Positions 17,530-26,000 of a stretch of DNA of 64,000 nucleotides are shown in pieces. This DNA is from CBDCWT01 sp965223305 (lineage in GTDB: Bacteria; Planctomycetota; Planctomycetia; Pirellulales; Pirellulaceae): positions 1-64,000 of the forward strand of contig CBDCWT010000073.1 of assembly GCA_965223305.1 (NCBI GenBank), written 5' to 3'. The position numbers were made by a program, and so were the translations under genes. Under the pieces are notes generated by a model, which saw nothing but the letters and a program-made list of their open reading frames with translations, searched no databases and was not told the origin of the DNA. The number at the start of each line of letters is the position of its first letter. Within the stretch, counting starts at the first letter, position 1.

Positions 17530-19068
17530 TTAAGTCCACAGATTCCGGTCGAGCATGCGGAAGTTGACCGCTTCGCTGACGTGAGGTTCGTCGATTTCGA
17601 GGCTGCCTTCCAGGTCGGCGATGGTTCTGGCCACGCGGAGGACCTTGTCGTGGGCCCGGGCCGATAGGCCCAGCTCGTGGACGCTGGCCTTTAACATCTC
17701 CAACGACCCGGTATTCAAGCGACAATACTGCCGAACTTGCCGTGACGTCATACGCGCGTTGTACCTTACCCGGCTTTCCACGAAGCGCTTACGCTGCACG
17801 CGGCGGGCGTCGGTCACTTGTGCTCGCATGGCAGCGCTACTCGTGCCGCCGGCATCCGCGGCCATGTCCCGAAAGGGAACTGCGGGGACCTCGATATGTA
17901 GGTCGATGCGATCCAGCAGCGGTCCACTTATCTTTGCCATGTACCGCTCGATTTGCGGCAGCGTGCAGTGGCAATCGCGCCGCGGATCATTTCGGTAGCC
18001 GCAGGGGCAGGGGTTCAAAGCGGCGATTAACATGAAGTCCGCTGGAAACGTCGTACTACTCAGAGCACGCGAGATCGTGACGACACGATCCTCGAGTGGC
18101 TGGCGGAGCACTTCCAACGTACGCCGATTGAACTCGGGCAGTTCGTCGAGGAACAGGACTCCGTTGTGCGAGAGACTGATCTCTCCCGGCGTCGGAGTCG
18201 AGCCACCTCCGACGAGGCCCGCTTCGCTAATTGTGTGGTGCGGAGATCGAAAAGGACGTGTTGCCAACAGCGGCTGCTCAGCGGGCATCAGCCCCATCGC
18301 ACTGTAGATCCGGGTCGTTTCGATCGATTCATCCGAGGTGAGTTCCGGCATTACCGAGGGAACTCGCCTGGCGATCATCGTCTTCCCTCCTCCAGGAGGT
18401 CCCAGCATCAGCAAGTTGTGTCCGCCGGCGGCGGCAATGGCGATCGCTCGTTTGGCCATTTCCTGCCCGCGTACATCCTGGAAGTCTTCGTCGTATTCAC
18501 TCAGCGAACTGAACAAGTCTGCCAGGTCCGCCGTTGAAGGTTCAATCTCCACTTGTCCGCTAAAGAAAGCTACCGCTTGGCCCAGACTGGTTACTGCAAT
18601 CACCTCAACATCCTGGACAACTGATGCTTCCAGCGCGCTTGCGGCGGGGACCACCAGTCCTTGCAGGTCGCGGTTCCGGGCCGCGGCGATGGCCATCGAG
18701 AGCGCTCCCTTGGCCGCGCGCGTCGTGCCGTCCAACGCTAACTCTCCAACCACCGCGTACGCTTCAAACTGGTCCAAACAGATTTGACCACTGGCGGCCA
18801 AGATGCCCAGCGACATTGGCAAGTCGAATGTCGCGGCCTGCTTCGGCAGCTCGGCCGGGGCGAGATTGATGACGACCCGGTTGTTCGGGCGCTGGAAACC
18901 TGAGTTGACCAGCGCCCGCTCAATGCGGTGCGTGCTTTCTCGCACGGCCGCCTCTGGCAATCCCACCAGGATCGTCTTGGGAAGCGCTCCGGCGGAAACG
19001 TCGACCTCGACCTCCACCGGAACGGCCTCAATTCCCAATAGCGAAAACGTCTGAAACCGAGCCAACAT
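17530..19068 (-). CDS. comM: ComM/YifB-type Mg-chelatase-like AAA+ ATPase
   Basis: About 512 residues from the ATG at 19068. In relatives this helicase drives branch migration during natural transformation. The N-terminal domain has FQTFSLLGIEAVPVEVEVDV and LVGLPEAAVRE. The AAA+ core has Walker A GPPGGGKTMIARRVPSVMP, Walker B LFLDELPEF, and the sensor-containing PCPCGYRNDPRRDCHC. The C-terminal Mg-chelatase region follows (YNARMTSRQVRQYC, SARAHDKVLRVARTIADLEG). The start at 19068 gives the family-typical MLARFQTFSL; upstream in-frame ATGs at 19098 and 19128 would add 10-20 unconserved residues. There are no competence genes nearby. The protein is intact and of normal length. Confidence 0.9.
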   Translation of the reverse strand: MLARFQTFSLLGIEAVPVEVEVDVSAGALPKTILVGLPEAAVRESTHRIERALVNSGFQRPNNRVVINLAPAELPKQAATFDLPMSLGILAASGQICLDQFEAYAVVGELALDGTTRAAKGALSMAIAAARNRDLQGLVVPAASALEASVVQDVEVIAVTSLGQAVAFFSGQVEIEPSTADLADLFSSLSEYDEDFQDVRGQEMAKRAIAIAAAGGHNLLMLGPPGGGKTMIARRVPSVMPELTSDESIETTRIYSAMGLMPAEQPLLATRPFRSPHHTISEAGLVGGGSTPTPGEISLSHNGVLFLDELPEFNRRTLEVLRQPLEDRVVTISRALSSTTFPADFMLIAALNPCPCGYRNDPRRDCHCTLPQIERYMAKISGPLLDRIDLHIEVPAVPFRDMAADAGGTSSAAMRAQVTDARRVQRKRFVESRVRYNARMTSRQVRQYCRLNTGSLEMLKASVHELGLSARAHDKVLRVARTIADLEGSLEIDEPHVSEAVNFRMLDRNLWT

Positions 19069-19443
19069 CTGCCCCGTCGTCCTTGCCCCGGAGTTCATGA
19101 GGGTTCTTCGCGATGCCTCCACGAACATGCCTGGCTAACGGCAGACGGAACAGCTCTGGAGGCGCAATGGAGTCGAGACCCTCCCTCCGAGCGATCGAGT
19201 TCCGGCAACAAGAGTGAGCCCGATTGCCAGACGGTTGCTCAAACGCCGGTCACAGCAGCTGCCCCTTCCTGCCTGAGTACCGATTCTAGCCGGGCGGGTC
19301 CCCCTTCGACCTGCCCGTTCGCTGGAATTGTTCGCAGGACAGGTCGAATTTGCAACCGACAAAAACTAAAACTGGCGACCGCAGCCGCCGGCTTCGATCA
19401 GTGGCCATTGACCTATACTTCGGTAACCGCTCACGATCGGGTA
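19069..19443. other. Intergenic region
   Basis: 375 bases between comM and apbE. It probably holds the comM promoter; no coding region, repeat or RNA is recognised. Confidence 0.4.
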
Positions 19444-20463
19444 CTACTGCCTCGCGGGAAAACGCTGCGAGCGTCGGACGTTTCGGCGACCGTCGGATGA
19501 CTCCCACACGATCAGCGCCGCGGCGCCCGGGGTTTGCTCGACCAACCGTATTCCCTCCTCGACATTGAGCACACTCAAGGCCGACGCCAAGCTGTCGCTC
19601 GTCATGCTGTTCTCTGCGATTACTGTCACGCCACCGCGACGGGTCGTCCCCAGCCCGGTGCGAGGATCGACAATGTGGGAATAGCGTACGCCAGCGATCT
19701 CGACGAATTGCCAAGCATCCCCCGAAGTTGCCACGCCTGCGTCGCGGAGCGTAACGAACTCTTGCGGTTCGTCGTCGGTCCCCAGCAGGTTCAGCCCGAT
19801 TTTCCAGCCGGTCTTGTCGGGCGGTGCACCCAAGACCGCGATGTCCCCTCCGGCGTTGACGAGCGCCGCCTGCACGCCGTGACGCGCTAGGACCGAGAGC
19901 ATCTCGTCCGCCGCATACCCCTTGGCGATGCCACCCAAATCAAGCCGCATGTGAGGTTTCAGCAGCTCCGCGACCCTCTCTTGCGGATCGATCACCAGAG
20001 ACTGAAAACCGACCGACCGCCGTGCTGCTTGTAAGCGTTTCGGGTCCGGCAGGCTCTTTCTTCGCCGTGCCCGGCGCCACAGCCGAGTCAGCGGACCCAC
20101 GGTCACGTCGAAGGCGCCGTCGCTCCGCTCGCTCAGCGTCTGGGCTGCGGTCAGCACCTTTGCCAAGTCGCTGCTCATCTCGACCGGGCGATTCGTCGGC
20201 GAAGCTCTGCCGAGGCGGCTCAGTTCACTGTCCGGATCGTAGTCGCTCAACGCGTCATCCAGCTCGCCGGCTCGCTCCGCTGCTGCTTGGAACGCGCGTG
20301 TGGCAAGCTCGGCGTTTTCCGCGTAGAGGACGACACCAAACTTTGCCCCCATGTGGACCTGCGTTTGCTCGAAGCGTTGCCAGGTCTTTTCGGCCACTAG
20401 CGGCTCTGCGGCCATCAGGGCGAGGGCGACGAACGTCCCGCTTGTCCGCGTACTCAACTTCAT
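19444..20463 (-). CDS. apbE: FAD:protein FMN transferase (ApbE family)
   Basis: 339 residues with a signal peptide (about 1-24, ending VAEK), so it acts outside the cytoplasmic membrane. ApbE moves FMN from FAD onto a Thr in an [ST]-[GS]-A-T motif of target proteins, using Mg2+. Family motifs present are MGAKFGVVLY near 38, SDGAFDVTVGPLTRLWR near 113-129, LDLGGIAKGYAADE near 173, NAGGDIAVLG near 202, and HIVDPRTG near 266 (FAD/Mg site). No nqr/rnf operon lies in the window. The secreted FMN-binding-like protein at 43.3-44.3 kb, with an SSAT motif, is a candidate client. It is a single gene. Confidence 0.92.
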   Translation of the reverse strand: MKLSTRTSGTFVALALMAAEPLVAEKTWQRFEQTQVHMGAKFGVVLYAENAELATRAFQAAAERAGELDDALSDYDPDSELSRLGRASPTNRPVEMSSDLAKVLTAAQTLSERSDGAFDVTVGPLTRLWRRARRRKSLPDPKRLQAARRSVGFQSLVIDPQERVAELLKPHMRLDLGGIAKGYAADEMLSVLARHGVQAALVNAGGDIAVLGAPPDKTGWKIGLNLLGTDDEPQEFVTLRDAGVATSGDAWQFVEIAGVRYSHIVDPRTGLGTTRRGGVTVIAENSMTSDSLASALSVLNVEEGIRLVEQTPGAAALIVWESSDGRRNVRRSQRFPARQ

Positions 20464-20754
20464 CCGAGAACACTTCTTGTCAGATCAGATCTTGTCCAGT
20501 CAAAGTCGGTGACGGGCGAGGCGCGGACAGCTGTCCGTGCCAGAACCGAGCGGAGTTCCCTAGGTCGAGCACCCAACTCAGCTGTTCATCCTAACTGCAA
20601 CTTCAGTAGGGCGTGGTCCAGCCGGCGTGGATTTTCGGACCAGATACCGAATTGAAAACGTAAACTGCTGGCTGTATGCTATTTACATAAAGCCCAAGTT
20701 GGTTCAACGCCCCCAATTCAAGCGCTATTCTTTGGCTGCCTAGGAGAGTACTAA

Positions 20755-22098
20755 ATGACCGATCAACATCAGAAAGCTGATTCTCAGCCATCGCGGCGTG
20801 ACTTTATCAGGACCTCCTCAGCGCTAATGGCCGGTGGCGCTGTGGGCGGCGCGCTGAGCATCGCGCGGGCGGCTCATCCAGTGGGCAGCGACACGATCAA
20901 GGTTGGATTGGTCGGCTGCGGAGGCCGGGGCACCAAGGCGACTGTGCAGGCGCTGAACACCATGCAGAAGACCGATATTAACCCCAACGGTGAGGTCAGG
21001 TTGGTCGCCATGGCCGATGCTTTCGCCAACCGTCTGCAAATCTCGTATCGAACGATCAAGGGGGTGCATTCCGACGTGGATGTGCCCCAAGACCGCCGGT
21101 TTGTCGGGTTCGACGCCTTCGAGAAACTGCTGCAAACGGATGCCGATCTGGTGATCTTGGCCACACCGCCGGGCTTCCGTCCACTGCACTTCGAAAAGGC
21201 GGTCGCCGCGGGCAAACATGTTTTTATGGAGAAACCGGTTGCTACCGACGCGGTCGGCGTGCGCCGCGTGCTCGCGGCCAACGAGATCGCCAAGCAGAAG
21301 GGGCTGGCAGTCGCTGTCGGTCTGCAGCGCCATCATGAACCCCGCTATATCGAGACGATCCAGCGGATCTGGGACGGTGCCATCGGCGACATCGTTGCGA
21401 CGCGCGTTTATTGGAACGGGGGCGGTGTGTGGGTCAGATCACGCGAAGAGGGACAAACCGAATTGGAGTACCAGATGCGCAACTGGTACTACTTCAATTG
21501 GTTGTGCGGCGATCACATCACCGAGCAACATATCCACAACCTAGATGTCAGCAACTGGTTGATGCGGGACTACCCGGTCGAGTGCAACGGCATGGGGGGA
21601 CGTGAAGTGCGAGATGGCGTTGATTACGGCCAGATCTTTGATCACCACTTCTGTGAGTTCCGCTATGCAGACCATGTGAGGATGTTCAGCCAATGCCGCC
21701 ATATTAAGGGATGCTGGACCAACGTTTCTGAGCATGCCCACGGCACCAAAGGGTTTGCGGACCTGAGCGGCAAGATCTACGACGCGAACGGCGCGCTGCA
21801 GTGGAGCTACGGAGAAAAGAAAGTGGATGGTTGGCAAGAGGAGCACTACGACCTATTCGCTGCTATCCGCAAAGGTGACATTCCAAACGAGGGCGAGTAC
21901 GGTGCCAAGAGTACGATGACCTCCATTCTTGGCCGAGAGGCGACTTACACCGGAAAGGTCGTCAAGTGGGACGACGCCTTCAACTCCAACGTTGCCTTAG
22001 CAGATTTCGATAATCTGCGATCGTACGAAGACGAGGCTCCAGTCGTGCCGGACGACGATGGACGGTATCCGATCCCCGTACCGGGCGAACCTGCCTGA
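20755..22098 (+). CDS. Tat-exported Gfo/Idh/MocA-family oxidoreductase
   Basis: 447 residues. The N-terminus is a twin-arginine signal (SRRDFIRTSSALMAGGAVGG, Arg14-Arg15), as in many planctomycete members that act on sugars in the periplasm. The Rossmann domain starts at IKVGLVGCGGRGT (about 48-60). The EKPVATD segment near 159 is the Gfo/Idh catalytic-lysine motif region, followed by GLQRHHEPRYIETI. The C-terminal domain contains WNGGGVWVRSREEGQTE and the His-rich GDHITEQHIHNLDVSNW. A TAGGAGAG Shine-Dalgarno precedes the ATG. The substrate is unknown. Confidence 0.9.
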   Translation: MTDQHQKADSQPSRRDFIRTSSALMAGGAVGGALSIARAAHPVGSDTIKVGLVGCGGRGTKATVQALNTMQKTDINPNGEVRLVAMADAFANRLQISYRTIKGVHSDVDVPQDRRFVGFDAFEKLLQTDADLVILATPPGFRPLHFEKAVAAGKHVFMEKPVATDAVGVRRVLAANEIAKQKGLAVAVGLQRHHEPRYIETIQRIWDGAIGDIVATRVYWNGGGVWVRSREEGQTELEYQMRNWYYFNWLCGDHITEQHIHNLDVSNWLMRDYPVECNGMGGREVRDGVDYGQIFDHHFCEFRYADHVRMFSQCRHIKGCWTNVSEHAHGTKGFADLSGKIYDANGALQWSYGEKKVDGWQEEHYDLFAAIRKGDIPNEGEYGAKSTMTSILGREATYTGKVVKWDDAFNSNVALADFDNLRSYEDEAPVVPDDDGRYPIPVPGEPA

Positions 22099-22129
22099 AG
22101 TTGTTTGCAGTTGCGACGGTGACGGCCAC

Positions 22130-22190
22130 ATCAGCCGCTGGGCGTTAGCCCACGGTTCACAAACCGGATGCTAACGCATTCCGGCTGATT
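22130..22190. repeat. Dispersed palindromic repeat, copy 3
   Basis: ATCAGCCGCTGGGCGTTAGC ... GCTAACGCATTCCGGCTGAT, with the same arms as copies at 6998 and 13043 and a shorter centre. It lies between the convergent ends of the Gfo/Idh gene and the HU gene. Confidence 0.8.
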
Positions 22191-22253
22191 GCAGGAGCGT
22201 CGCCCTCCCGTCTGACGGCTCGCGTTCCGTGGGTTCTCCTGCGCCGTCCAACG

Positions 22254-22290
22254 AAAAACGCCGGGCGTCCGTGAGGTACACCCGGCGTTT
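22254..22290 (-). terminator. Rho-independent terminator of the HU gene
   Basis: On the minus strand, AACGCCGGGTG...CGCCCGGCGTT forms a strong GC stem followed by a run of five T. It sits 20-57 bases after the HU stop codon. Confidence 0.8.
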
Positions 22291-22310
22291 GGCTTTGCTG
22301 CTTGGCCAGG

Positions 22311-22643
22311 TCAGGCCATCTCTTTGAGTGCTTTTAGGGGTGTCACTTTGACGACATTCCGGGCCGGTTTTGCCTTGAAGGTCGTCTCTTCCCCCGTGAA
22401 CGGATTGATCCCCTTGCGTTCCTTTTGGGCGGGCTTGTATTGGGTCTTGATCTTACAAAGCCCGGGGATCGTGAACTGTTTGTTATCCGTTTTGCGGCCC
22501 TTGCCGAGTTCCTGTCGAATCAGGTCCGACAGCGAATCGAACACACTTGCCACCTGTTTTTTGTTCAAACCGGTGGAATCAGCGATGCTCGACATCAGTT
22601 GCGTCTTCGACATCGGTCTCGCAGCGGCAGCTTTCTTGGCCAT
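22311..22643 (-). CDS. HU-family DNA-binding protein
   Basis: 110 residues. It is a nucleoid protein that bends DNA as a dimer. The N-terminal tail (MAKKAAAARPM) is basic and slightly longer than in E. coli HU. The HU/IHF fold follows: MSKTQLMSSIADSTGLNKKQ (about 11-30), FDSLSDLIRQELGKGRK, and the DNA-arm region KERKGINPFTGEETTFKAKP (about 75-94), with the characteristic KGINPFTGEE. A GGAGGG Shine-Dalgarno lies 5-10 bases upstream. A terminator follows at 22254-22290. It is divergent from the PQQ-propeller gene. Confidence 0.93.
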   Translation of the reverse strand: MAKKAAAARPMSKTQLMSSIADSTGLNKKQVASVFDSLSDLIRQELGKGRKTDNKQFTIPGLCKIKTQYKPAQKERKGINPFTGEETTFKAKPARNVVKVTPLKALKEMA

Positions 22644-22979
22644 GGTGTCTTACCCTCCATGCTAGGTGAGCATATTGAAAAACTCGGTACGTCCGTCCGA
22701 CATACGGCACGGCTGATTAGATACTTTGATCTGAAAAATGCAAGCGGCATACGCTCGAAAATGCAGAAAAGACCGGGGAAAAACGGGCTTGTGGGGCCAG
22801 TTCACGGGGGGCCTGCAGTGCTTCTAGCGGCGTCGCAGAGAGGTCGGCAGCGCTGCTGGCAGACCGCCCGATCGACTTCCCGGACCCGCACTTTGCGCCC
22901 AGCTTGCCGAATTGACGTATCCTTAATAAGATTTTTAGCCGTAACAAGTTACGTCTGATACACGAAAGTGGATTTGCAG
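22644..22979. other. Divergent intergenic region
   Basis: 336 bases between HU and the leader of the PQQ-propeller gene. It should hold both promoters. A possible HU promoter on the minus strand is TTGCAT with a 16-base gap to TCTAAT (about 22718-22752), which is weak. Confidence 0.4.
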
Positions 22980-23087
22980 ATGGGTGGTTTTCCGAAGCGG
23001 CGTCTTTTGTGGTTGGCTGCGGCCACTGTCTTGATGGGCATCAGCCCACCCGGCGCGAGGCCAAACCAACCCCGGCAACGTTTTTTT
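22980..23087 (+). other. Out-of-frame signal-peptide leader of the PQQ-propeller gene
   Basis: ATG 22980 opens a frame encoding KRRLLWLAAATVLMGISPPG, a good signal peptide (basic end, hydrophobic core, small residues). This frame differs by one base from the 1479-residue frame that follows. The two meet at a run of seven T (23081-23087): with six T the leader reads straight into the propeller protein. The main frame itself has no ATG or GTG before residue 1 and only a poorly placed TTG. I therefore believe the true protein starts at 22980, with an indel, sequencing error or slippage at the T7. Confidence 0.7.
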
Positions 23088-26000
23088 GCCGCCACCTCGC
23101 ATTTTACGCCAACATATTGCCCGAGCTCGCACTGCGTTGGCCGAACAACGCTACGGTGACGCAATCGCGGAGCTGGAGGCGGTCCTTTCGGCTTCCAACG
23201 GAGAAGGAGAAGCCGCCGGCGATTTTTTCCTGCCTGGCTCTGGTGCCTCGGCAACTCAGACCAGCATCAAGTCAGCGGCCCAGCAGCTGGTGGGGTCCAT
23301 GCCCCGTCGTGGCCTGGAGCTCTACGAGCTGCAATTTGGCGCGGACGCTCGGGCCCTGTTGGCAGCTGCCTTGAAGACGACTGACTTCGAGCAGCTGAAC
23401 AAGGTGGTTCGCCGCTACTTCCACACGCAGGCCGGATACGAGGCAACGCTGTTGTTGGGGCGGCTGCACTGGGATCGGGGTTATCCTCTGGCTGCGGCGC
23501 TGTGTTTTCAACGGTTGGCGGAGTCCCCCGCGGCGGCGAAGTTTGAGCCGGAGCTTTCGATTTTGTTGGCCGCATCCTGGCTTTATGCCGATCGACCGCA
23601 GCGGGCTGCTGCCACGATGGCGGCGCTCAAAAGACGTTTTCCCCAAGCGTCAGCGCAAATTGGGACCGGAAACCCGGAGACCCTGCCCGACCCAGATATG
23701 GCGTTGGTTTGGTTGGAGCAGCGTTTTCCGCAAGGTGCGAAGTTGGCAACGGGCACGGAGGAGTGGCTGGTTCACCGAGGAGATGGATCCCGCAACGCGA
23801 TGGCGCGGGGGGGGATGCCACTGTCTTCGTTGCGTTGGCGAGCGCCAACTGCCGAGCTCCCGGCAGACGAGACCTTAATCGGCGAACTTCAGAGCAGCCG
23901 CCATGATGAAGGAGACAGTGTTCCCAGCCTGTCTCCCTTGGCGGTCAACGGTGTGGTTTTGATGCGCTCGCCCGAGCGGATGTTGGCTATCGACTTCAGA
24001 ACGGGAAAGCGGATCTGGCACTATCCCTGGGATTCAGCCTATCCCGCCGCGACCTTGGGGCGGCGAGGGTTCACGCAAAACCAGGAACAGGCACGACGTA
24101 AGGAACAGCTCGACCAGCGGCTGTGGAGAGACGTTCCCTACGGTCAAGTCAGCAGCGACGGCCACTCGGTCTATATGTTGGATGATCTGCGCTATGCACC
24201 CTCCACCGGGACGATGCGGTGGATTCCCGGACGTGGCCAGCGCGCCAATTCGCAGTGGCCCCAGAACCACAATCAGCTGGTGGCGCTTGACCTGAAGCGG
24301 CAAGGATCGTTGAAGTGGGTGGTCGGCGGCGGGACCGGCATGGACGAACCACAACTGGCTGGTGCGTTCTTCCTCGGCGCTCCGCTGCCGCTCGATGGTC
24401 AGCTGTTCGTCCTAGCGGAAATAAACAGTGTCATCCGGCTGGTCGTGTTGGACGGCCAGACAGGAAGTCAGCAGTGGTCTCAGCAACTCGCGCACGTCGA
24501 CATGCTCAGCATCGTGAACAGCCAGCGTCGCCGATTGGCCGGTGCCTCACCATCGTTCGCGGACGGAGTGCTGGTGTGCCCTACGACTGCCGGAGCTGTG
24601 GTGGCGATCGAATTGGCCTCACGTTCGCTGCTCTGGGGCTACAACTACGGGGCTCTCCAAACGCAGCGCACCCTCCGTTCTCGCGTCAGCACTCCACCGG
24701 TTCAATGGGTTGACGCTACCGCGACCGTCGCCGGCGGCTCGGTCGTGGTGACACCGGGTGACTCGAACCAGTTACTTTGCCTCGACTTATTAACGGGCAA
24801 CCCGCGCTGGGATCCGATCCAGCCGCAGGCCCAGATGAAGGACGCGCAGTTCGTAGCATGCGTGCACGAAGGGCGACTCGTCTTAGGCAGCAGGCGAGGA
24901 ATGTTCGCGCTAAGTATGGACGACGGCGCGCCTGCCTGGGACGCGCCGTTGCGGTTGGACGACACCCCGGTCGAGAGTCTCAGTGGTCGCGGTTTTCAGA
25001 CGGGTAGGTATTACTACTTGCCGACCACGGCTTCCCGGCTGATCAAAGTCGATCTGCATACGGGACAGATCGCCGACGAGACACGTACCAATCAGGTGCT
25101 GGGCAATCTGATCTGCTACGAGGACGAGGTGATTTCCCAGGGCACCGACTATCTGGCGACTTTTTATCAGCTGGAACCGCTCCGCGAACGGGTCGAACGA
25201 CGGCTCAGCGAGTCGCCTGAGGATACCTGGGCGCTGGCACGCCAGGGTGAACTGTTTATTAACGACGGTCGGCTTCGACCCGCTATCCGTTCACTGAGAC
25301 GCGCGCACGAGTTGCGGAAAGACGACGTTGCCATCGGAGCGTTGTTAGTCGACACGATATTGACGGCGCTCCAGGAGGATTTTACGGGGTATCGTGAGAC
25401 AGCCGCCGAGCTGCAGCATCTCATTGACAGACCGCGGCAACGCTTGGAGTATTTGCGACTGATGGCGGCAGGGTTACACGACGTCGGAGAGGATGCTCAA
25501 GCCGCGCATGAGTACCTCAGGTTGGTCGATCTGATCTTGGAGGAGATCGATGGCGAGGAGCTGGACGCGATCCCGCTGGTGCAGATCGATGAGCACGGAA
25601 AGGCCCGCATCGACCGCTGGCTGAGGTTGAGGTTGAGCGATCTATTTCGCAGCGCGAACGAGGCGGTCAAGCTCCAATTGAGCCTTGAGGTTGAGCGACG
25701 GTGGAAGGAGGTTTCGCGAGATGCGATCGGCGAACTGCAGCGGTTTTTGGCTTTCTTCGACTTTCATCCACAGGCTGTCGCGGCCCGCACTGAGTTAGCA
25801 CTGAGGTTTGCCGAGTCGGACCGTCCACTGGAAGCCGAGTTGCTGATTGCGCAACTTGCTCGACAACCGGCGAGGACTGCGGAGACGGTCAGCACCGTTG
25901 CTCGAGTTGGTGCGGTGCTCAATGAGCGCGGCAGCTACGAGGACGCCGCGGCTTTCTATCGTATGTTGTCCCACCAATGGCGCGATGCGACAGACTCCAG

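Noticed and set aside
20022..20594. 190-codon frame opposite apbE
   Set aside because: Antisense to ApbE motifs, Ser/Arg-rich, no family features.
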